Shown here: one piece after another, positions 52,698-63,706 of the stretch | Layout: every line of letters begins with the position of its first letter | Numbering within the stretch: position 1 is the first letter of the stretch | Assembly: GCA_963920635.1 (NCBI GenBank) | Contig: OY987299.1 | Location: forward strand, 70,724,692-70,788,691 | DNA length: 64,000 bases | Reading direction: 5' to 3' | Source: Pseudeuparius sepicola | Taxonomy: Eukaryota > Arthropoda > Insecta > Coleoptera > Anthribidae | The notes under the pieces: generated by a model | The model's input: only the letters and a program-made list of their open reading frames with translations | The model's database searches: none | Told to the model about the DNA's origin: nothing | Made by a program: the position numbers and the translations under genes

Positions 52698-54535
52698 AAG
52701 GGGTGCTGGGGGTAGTTCTCGACCAACAATTTTTTTAACCACGAATTGGAATCATTGCAAACATCCTTGCTAAAATTGGCGAGGATCCGACAATGAAGTT
52801 ATCATTTTTGTTCTTAAAGGGGTGCTGGGGGTAGTTTGCGCCCAAGAATTTTTTTCAAGCGCGAATTCGTGAATCTAGAGTCATTTAGAACGTACTTTCT
52901 AAAATCGACCTACAATCAAGTTATAATTTTTTTTAAAGAGGTGCTGGGGTAATTTTCGCCCAACAATTTTTTAAAGTACAAATTTGTGCATCTGTGCTAA
53001 AAACGGTGGGAATCGTACCATGAAAGTTTCCTTTTTTTCTTTAAGGGGTAGTGGGGGTTGTTTTTGCCCAAGAAATTTCTTTCAACCACGAATTCGCGCA
53101 TCTAGAATCATTATAGGACCGTCCTTGCTAAAATTGGCGAGGATTTGACAATGAAGTTATCATTTTTGTTCTTAAAGGGCTGCTGAGGGTAGTTTTCGAA
53201 AAAGAATGTTTTCAAACGCAAATTCGTGAATCTAGAATTATTTAGAACGTACTTGCTAAAATCAGCCAAGATTCGATAATTAACTTATAATTGCTTTGGT
53301 GCTGGGGGTAGTTTTCGGCCAACAATTTTTTTAAAGCACAAATAATTTGTGCATCTGTAATCATTAGGTACGTCCTTGCCAAAAACTGTGGGAATTTACC
53401 ATGGAAGTTATATATTTTTTCTTTAAGAGGTAGTGGGGGTAGTTTTCGCCCAACAAATTTTTTGAACCACAAATTCGCGCATCTGGAATCATTAGGAACG
53501 TCCTTGCTAAAATTGCCGAGGATCCGACAATAAACTTGTCATATTTGTTTTTAAAAGGCTGCTGATGGTAGTTTTCGCACAAGAAATTTTTTCAACCGCG
53601 AGTTCGTGAATCTAGAGACAATGAAGCTATAATTTTTCAAAGGGATGCTGGAGTAGTTCCCGCCCAATAATTTGCTAAAAACGGTGCTAATCGTACCATG
53701 AAAGTTAGCTTTCTTTAAGGGGTAGCGGGGGGCCCAACAAATTTTTTCAACCACGAATTCGCGCATCTAGAATCATTATAGGAACGTCCTTGGTAAAATT
53801 GGCGAGGAGCCGACAATGAAGTTATCATTTTTGTTCTTAAAGGGGTGCTGAGGGTAGTTTTCGAACAAGAAATTTTTTCAACGGCGAATTCGTGAATCTA
53901 GAGTCATTAAGAACGTACCTACTTGCTAAAATCGGCCAGGATCCGACAATGAAGTTATAATTTTTTTAAAGGGGTGCTTGGGATAATTTTCGACCAACAA
54001 GTTTTTTAAAGTACAAATTTGTACATTATCTGGAATCATTAGGAACGTCCTTGCTAAAACGGTGGGAATCGTACCATGAAAGTTATATTTTTTTCTTTAA
54101 TACGGGGTAGTGGGGGTAGTTTTCGCACAACACATTTTTTCAACTACGAATTCGCGCATCTGGAATCATTAGGAACGTTCCTTGCTAAAATTTGAGAGGA
54201 TTCGACAATGAAGTTATCATTTTTGTTCTTAAAGGGGCGTTGAGGGTAGTTTATTTCGCACAAGAAATTTTTTCAGCCACGATTTAGTGCATCTGGAATC
54301 ATTACGAACGTCCTTGCTAAAATCAGCGAGGATCCGACAATAAAGTTATCATTTTTTTCCTAAAGGGGTGCTGGGGTAGTTTATTCGCCCAACAATTTTT
54401 TTAAAGCACGAATTTGAGCATCTGGGATCGTTAGCTAAAAATCGTGGTGGTAGTCGGGGTAACTTTGGCCCAACAAATTTTTTCAACCACGAATTCGTGC
54501 ATTTGGAATGATTAGGAACGTCCTTGCGGGGATCA
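52697..54535 (-). repeat. Satellite array 2, ~120-130-bp monomer in inverted orientation with A-B-C order
   Basis: About 15 monomers that are the reverse orientation of array 1 (GGGGTAGTTTTCGCCCAACA against TTGGGCGAAAACTACCCC). Three variants alternate: A with CCACGAATTCGCGCATCT, B with CGAATTCGTGAATCTAGA, C with GTACAAATTTGTGCATCT. Order A-B-C repeats about five times with a period near 350-390 bp; one C unit near 53660 is truncated. Confidence 0.85.
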
Positions 54536-55251
54536 TGATATTCATGATATCAAATGAATATTTCAATAATACAACAATACTTATAGGTAGAAAAAACATT
54601 TGGAAACAGATTTGAATGATAAATTTAATATGCAACAAGTATTATTCATGATTTATGATTTTATTCTGTAAACTTTGGTTAGGCCCAAAATTATAAATAG
54701 TAAAAACCCATAAAATTGGTATCATTGACATCCTGTACATATTTTCTACATTGTAGAACAAATATTTACCGTATACTAAGTGTAGGTATAATTAGTAAAT
54801 AAGATACGAATAAACTATATTATTTGTAATAAAATAATAAAATCTTAATATATTTTAATCGGATAATTAATATTGGCTCTGAAGCACTCTGTATAGCTTA
54901 GTATACGTCGTACGGATTCTACAAAGACGAAGCAAATAATAAAATAGCTATGCTCCCACTAGGTTATATTTCGTATAGTTCAAGGCCTCTGCCCGTCTGC
55001 CCGGAAATAGATTTTGATGACTGAAAGCCGCCGCCAGCATAGGCGCGTTTATGAAACCTTTATTCCTAAACCACCGGCAACACGGTTAGGCTCTTCAGCT
55101 GACTGCTGGCGCCTCTAGCGGTGACTTTTATCGGAGGTTATTTTACGGTTTTAAAAATAGAACGATTCTGCATCCGAGCGCCATCTGTTAGGCCAAGGCA
55201 AAACCAACTTTCAGTGTGCTATACATATTTTACGAGCCCAATGCTACTGGC
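54536..55251. other. Unique spacer in the hAT element
   Basis: AT-rich, no gene recognised. Confidence 0.35.
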
Positions 55252-56163
55252 ACTTCTGTCCGCGTAGCGTATATTTTCTGTGATCTCCCAGGTCAAGTGT
55301 TCCATGGAATCTCCTCAAAACAGTCAATTGGTCAACAGGACCACTGAAAATGTTGGTGTGCAGAGATCCAACACAAAATATACTGGGTGTTTTTGTCTAT
55401 GCAATCTCAAAGTATTGGATTTTTGTACCTTTATACGAGTCGAAAATCGAGTATCTCAAAACTGTCCAGACACTATAAACGAACTAAGTAAAAAAATACA
55501 GAAGCCTGCCAGTCGGTAAGTCCATATCAGCCAGTTAAGGTGGCTGGTGTGCCGCATGCCACAACAGGAAACGCACAAAAAATGAATAATCTTAGACGAC
55601 AGTGATTTTCTTGAAGAAGGTCCAATAATTTAAATTGTTTTCATTTGTTGGTTGGCATTTTGTTCAGAAATAAATTACTTTTGTGTATATTAATATTTTT
55701 TCAATGATTCCAGAGAATTCTTGATCCGTATAAAGTTTTTTTAAAATTTCAGCATTTTGATATGGCTCAGAGAAAAATACCCTGTATATATTTGTATTAA
55801 ATCTTTGCACACCAACATTTCGAGTGGTCCAGTTGACTATTCAATCGTTTTAAAGGGATTTCATGTCACACTTGACTCGTCAGATGCCTTTACAATAATT
55901 CCTATTTTGCTCAACTTTGACACCCTGCAGAATGAAACACTCTGTATATTTTTTGTTCAAATTTTGTATATGGGGTTTTGTGGTGTTATGATTAACCGTG
56001 TGGTCTCAGGTATTAAATAAAAAAATCGCTAAATTTTGTATATGGGGGTTTTGCGGTGTTATGATTAATCCTGTGGTCTCAGGTTTTAATTAAAAAAACT
56101 AAAAAGTTTTCGTGAAAATCGGGGGTATAAAAATATCGTAGCCCTCCCTGAATTTGCATGATA
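55252..56163 (-). repeat. Right inner inverted arm of the hAT element
   Basis: Mirrors 50676-50905 and contains an extra ~600 bp with its own inverted repeat (55310-55370 against 55800-55870) and a tandem duplication around 55970-56090. Confidence 0.75.
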
Positions 56164-56254
56164 ATGATATCAGTCTTTAGTGCAGGAGACGTCGATGAAC
56201 TTTAATTAGTTCGCTTTTATCCATTGCTACAGCTTCTTCAGCTAATAGAAAGCA

Positions 56255-56370
56255 ATCCTAAATGATTTATTATGTCTTGGGAACAACAATTTCACAAATA
56301 GTTTTTTTATTGATTTCAATTTAGAGAACGACCGTTCTGAAGAAGCAACAGTTACAGAAAGGGTCAAAAA
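56255..56370 (-). pseudogene. hAT transposase dimerisation-domain relic
   Basis: Minus-strand frame reads FLTLSVTVASSERSFSKLKS, the conserved start of the hAT C-terminal dimerisation region, then degenerates. It lies about 160 bp inside the right terminus of the 50371-56530 element, consistent with being its former transposase. Confidence 0.7.
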
Positions 56371-56539
56371 TATAATATCAAAACAGAACAGAACAGGGAG
56401 TATACGTCCGGTAGAGGTCGAGTGGAGACCGTCGAGGATTCGAGGGGGCCCGGCTCGAGCCGCGGGCTCCCTTGACGGCAGGGCCCCCCCGCGATCGCGG
56501 GGTTTCGCGGTATGGTAGGCTATGCCACTGTCAAGCACT

Positions 56540-57814
56540 TGATATCGAATGAAACTCTGCTGGCGAACTTGCATTGTCTTTAGATTATTTAAATTAGTTC
56601 TGAATCATGGTTTTCACATGTAGATATCAACGATCGTTTTTACAAACGCATGATTTATTGTTTTGATAATCGATTTCAACATTGGGGTGTGCGACACCCC
56701 CACGCCCCCTCCCCCATATCTTAACTATAGGTATATACACAATAAGTATTTCTTTACTGTACTAGCAACTAAACTAGAAGCACAAAAAGCTGTATCTACG
56801 TATGTGCCACGATGTATGATCCTTGTACATCGTGGTATGTGCATAATTTAGGACTAATCTGCTTATGTTGGGTAATTACAACATAATATACCAACTTCCA
56901 CAACTATTCAGTTGAATTTCTTCATTTTTAACCACATTTTTCTTATTAATTTTGTGCTCGGGGGTAATTTTTGCCTTAACCGGGCATTATGCATTCATTG
57001 CTATGTTCTTTCCTCTGCGTGTCTCCAATAACATTGTTACCATAATATGTATTCTCTAGTCTACCTAAAACCAGAATTTAAGCTATATCGTCATCATTAA
57101 GCAATATTAAAACAATATACAAATCAAATAACAAACATACCTCTTCATTTCTCCATGTTTTGCTCCCCGTTTTTATTGAGAAAATTGACACACCATATCA
57201 AAATCTATGCAAGGCAAGTTATCAGGACAAGCTTTAACAAATCTTGTCTTCATTATAAACCGAAAAAATAAAGTATTCACAGCAAAATTCTTTTAAAACT
57301 GAGAATAGAATTTATTTAGTTTTCACTAGGGTTATTAACCTTGGTTTCCGCGTTCCGCGGGCGAAAGTGAGGTTATATGCAAAGTGCGGCGTTGCCGACG
57401 ATTTTCTTTAAAGCATTGAGTAATATGTCATCTGTCATATTTTATAGGGGGCATCTAATAAGTTCAGAATGGGATCAGTAGATAAAATCCAAATATTTCA
57501 TTGAAATGCTACGAAATTTGATTATTTCTCATCAGGCGCATACAAACTGAATCTAGTAATTTGCCTGGGAATGCTTGGTTATATAAAAAAAGACGAAATA
57601 AGTACTAAGTAAATAGCAGGTACTTATTGAAATTAGGGATCGTGACGTCACATTCCCTACTTTTGCGACCGTTTTTTTTTCAATTTTTGAGCAAACTAAT
57701 GGGAAAAAAATCTGTTGGTTGGGTTTCGTGATTATCTAGACATGTTTTACAAATTCCAAGGCAAAAAAATATTTTTCATTCCTAAGTATACTTGTCCATT
57801 GCCCCGTATTTTAG
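56540..57814. other. Non-coding
   Basis: A 10-bp-arm hairpin (CCACGATGTA/TACATCGTGG) lies at about 56806-56834. No gene recognised. Confidence 0.35.
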
Positions 57815-57957
57815 AATGTTACAAAACTGCAGAACAAGAACAAAACAGACTGATAATCAATGATACAGAAGTTGCTGGATCGACTAGCTCCAATAAAAGT
57901 TTAGTCAAAAAAGTAGCCAATAAGTTCAGCCACTTCCGAAATAGACAGTTCGCATAT
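57815..57957 (+). pseudogene. Candidate second exon of the DUF4806-type gene
   Basis: It follows an acceptor, TATTTTAG, at 57807-57814. Spliced in the phase left by the 14844 donor, it reads ECYKTAEQEQNRLIINDTEV, a plausible continuation of the family. The frame reaches a stop at 57958-57960, while another frame downstream (RRQASDESDCETIAKKEE) still looks coding, suggesting an indel. Confidence 0.45.
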
Positions 57958-58368
57958 TAATGCAAAACAAATGCGCAGAAGAACAAAATGTATGAGACGG
58001 CAAGCATCTGACGAATCAGATTGCGAAACAATTGCAAAAAAAGAAGAAATATTTAGTAGAAAAAGGTCAAGTCAATGGAAGTTTGGAATGGCAGACTATA
58101 AGCTCCGAGGGTAACAAGAATTTGTTAGAAAATACTTCGGAAACTACTGAAAATAGGCAAAGGTATGGTGAGCCAAGTGTGCAAGAGAGTCTTGGTTCTG
58201 AGGAGGTATTTTCAAGGGATAACATTGTAATATCACCTAATTTGTTAAATATATATGTCACCGCTGTTGGATTTAACACCAAGGACAAATGTCACAGCAA
58301 ATAATAAAAGTAACTATCATTTAATTTATTTTTAATTTTTTTATAATTACCAATATGCTCTTTTGCAG

Positions 58369-58594
58369 GTTTTGAAGAAATAGCTAGACATTTATCTGAT
58401 ATAAAATCCACGCTGGCACAACATTCAATTATTTTAAACACGTTACACAATTCATTCCATAACTATCCAGCACTGGATCGTTGGTACCCCCAGAAAACTT
58501 ACCGGATTCCCCCCTCAAAACTTACAAGGAATTTGAGGACTTTGAAAAAGTTCTTAATGACAAAGAGAATAATGAACGTCTTTTGTCGTGTATG
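58369..58594 (+). pseudogene. DUF4806-type gene exon with frameshift
   Basis: After acceptor TTTTGCAG, one frame reads EEIARHLSDIKSTLAQHS. The DUF4806 start (LPDSPLKTYKEFEDFEKVL) is in the next frame, so an indel lies near 58480-58500. It ends at ATG followed by donor GTATGT (58595), phase 0. Confidence 0.7.
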
Positions 58595-58816
58595 GTATGT
58601 ATTTTACTTGCTTGTAATGTATAATCAGTGGTAAACTAACTTTAAAACTAGACCATTACCTACGTAGGTAATAAAATTTTGCTTTATTTTACTGTACAAA
58701 TTACAGCAATATGGAATCGGGAAGTTCCATTGAACATTGCTCCTATTTGCTCCTAGTTAATAACTGTGTCAGTGTGGAAACCATAGAAAGATGTGTCAAA
58801 ACGGTTTAATTTATTA

Positions 58817-58984
58817 TGCCCGGTTCTGATGATGCACTTTGTTGCATGCAACTAGGTTGCACTGTCAAAAATTCATTGATTTGGCATTTCCAATGAAATA
58901 ATTTTATTGGTTTGGCTTTTCCAAGATAATTTTTAACACTGCAACTGAGTTGCATGCAACAAATTGCATTGTCAGAACCGGGCA
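58817..58984. mobile_element. 168-bp MITE with TTA target duplication (PIF/Harbinger-like)
   Basis: Ends TGCCCGGTTCTGA and TCAGAACCGGGCA with inverted subterminal TTGCATGCAAC motifs. TTA at 58814-58816 and 58985-58987. Located in an intron of the DUF4806-type gene. Confidence 0.85.
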
Positions 58985-59144
58985 TTAATGAACAAAAAGA
59001 TAGAGGTAATAACTAAGAGTGAGAACGAATACGGAGCACTCGAAGTTGCCATCCTAAACTCAGCCAAAACAAACTCTGAAAGAGAACGTTTTGCATCGCA
59101 GCCAATGGTTGTCAAAAATTTATTTATTGTATGGTTGTAAAAAG

Positions 59145-59272
59145 AGCCCCTTTCCAGTTTCGCTTTATTCCTCACGAAAACTGTACTTGACGTGACGTGT
59201 AACGGTAAAGTACAGTTCGGAAACGCTTAACGCTTCAGAGCATTTCCGGAGCGTAGCAGCTGGAAAGGGGCT
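59145..59272. mobile_element. 128-bp MITE (AGCCCCTTTCCAG ends)
   Basis: AGCCCCTTTCCAG at 59145 is mirrored by CTGGAAAGGGGCT ending 59272, with an inner palindrome ACTGTACTT/AAGTACAGT. AAG on both sides may be the target duplication. Confidence 0.7.
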
Positions 59273-59404
59273 AAGGATACGACTTTTCAAGCTTTTTTAA
59301 CAAAGATTCGAATTTCTCCAAAAATCAGTTTTCATCGATAGCAATAAAAAAATATATATTTCAAGAAAAAAGTATGTTACGATCGCCTGTCTGTTCTTTT
59401 TTAG

Positions 59405-59567
59405 ACCAAACGCTTAGCAGCTATTGGAGGCGCTAATGTGGACCAATTAGTTCGCAGAATATTAAAATTTCTTTTTATCAATGAAGTGGGGATGCTTTTT
59501 AATTAGGTGGGCAAAGGAGGAATAAAGCGGGCGTTTCAGAACACCCATATAATGAGAGTAATATACA
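59405..59567 (+). pseudogene. DUF4806 core exon with a nonsense codon
   Basis: Acceptor TTTTTTAG precedes 59405, in the phase left by the previous exon. It reads TKRLAAIGGANVDQLVRRIL, a TAG at 59504-59506 where the family usually has tryptophan, then VGKGGIKRAFQNTHIMRVIY, and ends in phase 1 at donor GTAAGT (59568). Confidence 0.75.
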
Positions 59568-59639
59568 GTAAGTTTTTTTATAATATAAAAATACAAATAG
59601 AATAACATATCATTGCCATTGCACGGTACCTACTATGTA

Positions 59640-60465
59640 CAGGGTCATTTTTTAAATTCCGGATTCTGAGCTTATTTAAAAAAAAATTGCAAAGGGATAT
59701 CAAAACATTAAAATATGGGTCACACGAAATTTTAAATTTTTTTTATGATGTTATCAGAATTTTCGCAACCGGTTCCATACACAGGGTGTAACACAAAGAT
59801 GCATTTCTTTAAATAGAACACCCTGTATTTTATTGCATAATACTAGTAAAGCACTTAAAATCATCATCCCAAAAATATACCTTTGTCTATATTTATCTCT
59901 GACAAATTTCAAGATAATCAAGTTTTTGGCATGTTTGAAGTTTCAATGTATAAGTGCAGTGTTCCATGGGAAATAGAAAACAAGAGCAGATTTATCAATT
60001 TTTGTAACAAGAACAAATATGCTCTTGTTTTCCCTGGCACTTTGCAGCTATAGGTACATCAAAAATTCAAACATAATAAAAACTTGATTATCTTGAAATT
60101 GGTAAATATCATAGACAAATATATATTTTTGAGAAGCTGATTTTAACTGCTTTACCATTATGCAATAAAATGAAGGATGTTCTATTTAAAAAACGCAACT
60201 TTGTTGTAAGAGTTAAATATAGACAAATATATATTTTTGAGAAGCTGATTTTAAGTGCTTTACCATTATGCAATAAAATAAAGAGTGTTCTATTTCCAAA
60301 CATTCATATTTGTGTTACACCCTGTATACGGAACCGGTTACGAAAATTCTGATAACACCATAAAAAAATAAAATTTCGTGAGATCCATATTTTAATGTTT
60401 TGATATTCCTTCGCAAATATTTTTAAAATAAGCTCAGAATCGGGAATTTAAAAAAATGACAACTG
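59640..60465. mobile_element. 826-bp palindromic mariner-type foldback element
   Basis: Arms mirror around about 60020. Ends CAGGGTCATTTTTT and AAAAAATGACAACTG are flanked by TA (59638-59639, 60466-60467). The right arm has a 109-bp tandem duplication (units starting near 60112 and 60221). No coding capacity. Confidence 0.8.
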
Positions 60466-60469
60466 TACA

Positions 60470-62180
60470 ACTAATAGGCTTGTTCTAGCAAGCAGTTTTA
60501 AACGGTGTCCAACTAGTCCAAACCAATCATAAGAGTGTAAACCAGTTGAAAAATTTGAATTCTCCAATCAAATTCACGTTGATAATTTGGAATTTCTTGC
60601 TAGAACAAAGCTATACTATACAAAGCTATAATATGCGCTTTCATCGCAGAGCAATTCAGAACTAGTTCGTATTTCTTGTTGGGATTGGTTATGTCAAATC
60701 CTAAGATTTTATAAACCGACTACAACGGTCAACTATTTATATCCTATGTAATGCCCAGACCAGCGCATAAGGCCAGAATATTTAAAATTATAATATTTCT
60801 ATAGTATATTCTAGAGAGGCCCCAATATTCATATTCCTAAAACTTAAAACCATCCGTTCCTATGGAGATCTCCCGACCGCACGTGTCAAGGTTACACGCG
60901 GAACTCCAGAAGCAGAAGCGCGTCGCGACAAAGGATATAAAAGAGCGCCCGACTGGACCTACGGACAGTGCTAATGCAGCCTTCACTAGATGCCAGGGGA
61001 ACCCCTGCCCGACTGAAGAGGGCAGGTGGCCACCCCTGCAGCCAACCAGTCACCCAGTAAAAATGAAGAAAATCAAGAAAGAAATACTCTCCTAGCACCG
61101 CAGTAAGTTTGGGCTGACCAAAAAGACAAATATTTGTGTTTTGATTCCTTTGTGTCTGAATTGCCTTTTTATTTTTGAATTATTTTGGAAACTTTTAGAG
61201 AAATTGAATTTATTGTGCATTTTTAATTAATTAAAAATAATTTAATAACTTTTGTGAACCGTAGGTATTAGAATTTTTGGGAATTTATTTTGAACCATAT
61301 TATTTCACTGTAAATGTCAGAGTTTTTATTTTATTCAAGCAGAAATAATTTTTATAACTTTTATTGGGAAATTGAAATGGATTTGGGAAACTATTTGAAG
61401 TCAATTATTTTGAGGTTGAAATCAGAATCTTGTTTTTATTATAACTATTTTATGTCAGAATTTTTCGAGTAATTTGAATTGCATTTTTATACGAACTTAT
61501 GTTGAAAATTAAGCAAAGCTATACAGGGTCAAGTAATTTTATTCTATTTAGGAAATCAAGTAATTTTATTCTAGTTGGGGAACCTTTTGCAATTTTTGTA
61601 TTTTAATCTGAAGGTTTGTTATTTTATGCCATAGTTATGTATTTGTGCCATTTTGTCATATTGTTTTGTGTCTTATTTTAAATTCTATTGTTTATCAGTG
61701 TATCTTGCGAAACGTTTGGCTTTTGTTACTTAGAAAGGGGTCACATTTCAGATATCTTGAGTGTAGCATTGTGCGAACTTATAGATTTTTAATTTTATTT
61801 AATACTAATTATTGCACGTGTTTTAAACTTCCTATTGTACTGTATTTTGTTAACCCAATGTACGGTGTCGTATTTAATTTTAATATACATATTAAACTAT
61901 CCCTGTGTTTCCGTCATACACCTTAGGCCCACACTAAAAATAATATTGTGGCTCGCCCTATACAAATCCGCTCGCCAACGTTTACCACCAATAAAAGGGC
62001 TGAGATCACCACACCTAAAACTTGAACTAATTAACATCCATTAAAAAACTGACTTTTCCCATGTGTTGAACTCCTGAACTTTTAGGGTCGAACCCTACTG
62101 GTTTGTTTTGCTTGCGATTTTCTTCCATAAGAGAAGCAGTTAGAACTATGAAAGCTCAGAGTATTATGGAAAAATTTGAT
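60470..62180. other. Intronic/non-coding
   Basis: A GC-richer patch at 60850-61090 with GATATAAAAG resembles an old LTR or promoter fragment. A short tandem (TCAAGTAATTTTATTCTA twice) lies near 61530-61575. No gene recognised. Confidence 0.35.
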
Positions 62181-62189
62181 TTCTAATTG

Positions 62190-62405
62190 TTGTGAATTAT
62201 TGCTAATCTAGTTATTTTTACCTTGATAAATGTTGTTTGACACTCTGAGAAAAGAAATTAATCTTGATCTTGATAAAACCTTTTCTAACTAGAAACCATT
62301 TACATTTACTAAACACGAGAAACAAAAGTTTATTTTCTTTTCTGTTAGTGTCTTAACAATTATTATCAAGGTAAAAATAACACTAAATTAACAATAATTC
62401 AGAAC
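62190..62405. repeat. ~215-bp foldback repeat
   Basis: TTATTTTTACCTTGATAA on the left is mirrored by TTATCAAGGTAAAAATAA on the right with flanking similarity. It lies just before the last DUF4806-type exon. Confidence 0.7.
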
Positions 62406-62427
62406 AGTAATGCATATTTATTTTTAG

Positions 62428-62543
62428 CTTCTGGGAAGTTAAACTTTCCTGAAACCGAGAGGAATGACCTTATCATCAAAAATGCAGTGAAAGATTGGTT
62501 GAAGTATTCTAAAGCGATAAACGATCGCAAGAAACCACATTAA
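62428..62543 (+). pseudogene. Last exon of the DUF4806-type gene
   Basis: Acceptor TTTTTAG precedes it. In the phase left at 59567 it reads TSGKLNFPETERNDLIIKNA then VKDWLKYSKAINDRKKPH and a TAA at 62541-62543. This is consistent with the C-terminal helix of DUF4806 proteins. Confidence 0.65.
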
Positions 62544-63059
62544 CTGCATCTGTTAAATAATTCTTATTTAAGAGGATATATTTTTGTTTTAAATTTAAAT
62601 ATATTTTTATTTTTAGAAAATAATTTTTTATTTAAATGTCCATAGGAGTTCTTAATCAAAAATTTAGTTTCAATGAATAAATAAAGAGGTGAAAGCAAAA
62701 ATAGTATGATCGTTGCGCCCTGATGGTGCCCACTATACCTATACACCTCATCTGTGGTATGTCCGAGCAATCGAGGACAAATACTTGACAAACAGCAGCA
62801 CCATCAATACAGGAAAAATCTGGAAGAACTTGAGAACCAAGGTAAGTAAAAATAAAACTGGTAACTGCATTTGTCTGAAGGAACTTTTGCCTATTAGGTA
62901 TTTCTGTTGGATACCATCACCTCTAGTAGCGATATTTCGAAGATAATAAAATGATTAATTATTAGGTATTGTCTATCATGCGATTTGTGATCTCTAAAAC
63001 ATCCAGTCTAAACTCCAGCCATATGTTAGTACTCCGGACTAGGGTTGAAGGTTGAGAAA

Positions 63060-63200
63060 ATTTTTCGATGTATCAAATAATTTATCGAATATTACATATT
63101 GATGTATCGAATCACTATATCGGCTGTTTGATATATCGACGGTTCAATATATCGAGTAATCGATATATCGACTATTCGATACATTGACCATCCGCTATAT
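63060..63200. repeat. Degenerate ATATATCGA repeat
   Basis: Irregular repetition of (T)ATCGATATATCGA-like units over about 140 bp. Confidence 0.7.
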
Positions 63201-63515
63201 TAACTATTGGATTGTTACTTTAACATTTTGTTTTAGCCAGTTTGCAAGAAAATTAATAACGATCAATAAATTCAGCCTGCTTTAGGTTTTTTATTTTAAT
63301 TTTGTGTGATTTGCCAGTTTACCTAAAATTAAAAACACGAGTTTTTGCAAACTATTTATTTTTATTGCCATATTGCTACTATATAAAACGAATTCTTCCA
63401 AACTGCCTTCTCATATTCCCATGTAGTACAAATGTTTGGTTGCCTATTGATTTCACTGCAAATAAACTACATATATAGTTAGTATTTTGCAATCCTTGTT
63501 TTGGAATGGACTTAC

Positions 63516-63706
63516 CTGCTGAATCCATCATGGTCGTCCACAATGTATCCCCATTGATGGTTTCTTTTGTCCACTTGTTTGTCCTCGTCTATTTCGCCTC
63601 CGCTAGTAGCTGCTCGCCATTGCTGGAGACCTGCGGCGAACGAGACCTTTTCCTCTTCGTTGTCTAGTTTGGAGCCCCGACCTCGTACGTTGCAGCTTGC
63701 CGTCAT
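63516..63706 (-). CDS. Possible first coding exon of an unknown gene
   Basis: Minus-strand ATG at 63706 opens a frame (MTASCNVRGRGSKLDNEEEK, then HQWGYIVDDHDGFSR) that ends exactly at a donor, GTAAGT (63515-63510). Base composition is more balanced than in the AT-rich flanks, as expected of coding sequence. Acidic and hydrophilic; no family recognised and no second exon in the window. Confidence 0.45.

Larger units (their letters stand above)
50371..56530. mobile_element. 6.16-kb hAT-type element with internal inverted satellite arrays
   Basis: Ends CAGTGGCGTAGC and GCTATGCCACTG are hAT-type inverted termini, flanked by a perfect 8-bp duplication TCAAGCAC (50363-50370 and 56531-56538). Inside are inverted arms (50676-50905 against 55252-56163), two satellite arrays in opposite orientation and, near the right end, a hAT transposase relic. 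Confidence 0.85.

Noticed and set aside
51230..54535. CRISPR-like regular repeats
   Set aside because: Monomers are ~118-130 bp with no unique spacers and the genome is eukaryotic; this is satellite DNA.
60862..61095. 77-codon frame in a GC-richer patch
   Set aside because: Low complexity, no homology cues; more likely old LTR/promoter sequence (GATATAAAAG).
62713..62843. Exon ending at GTAAGT (AIEDKYLTNSSTINTGK)
   Set aside because: The donor is good but there is no acceptor that avoids the in-frame TGA at 62707, and no family match.
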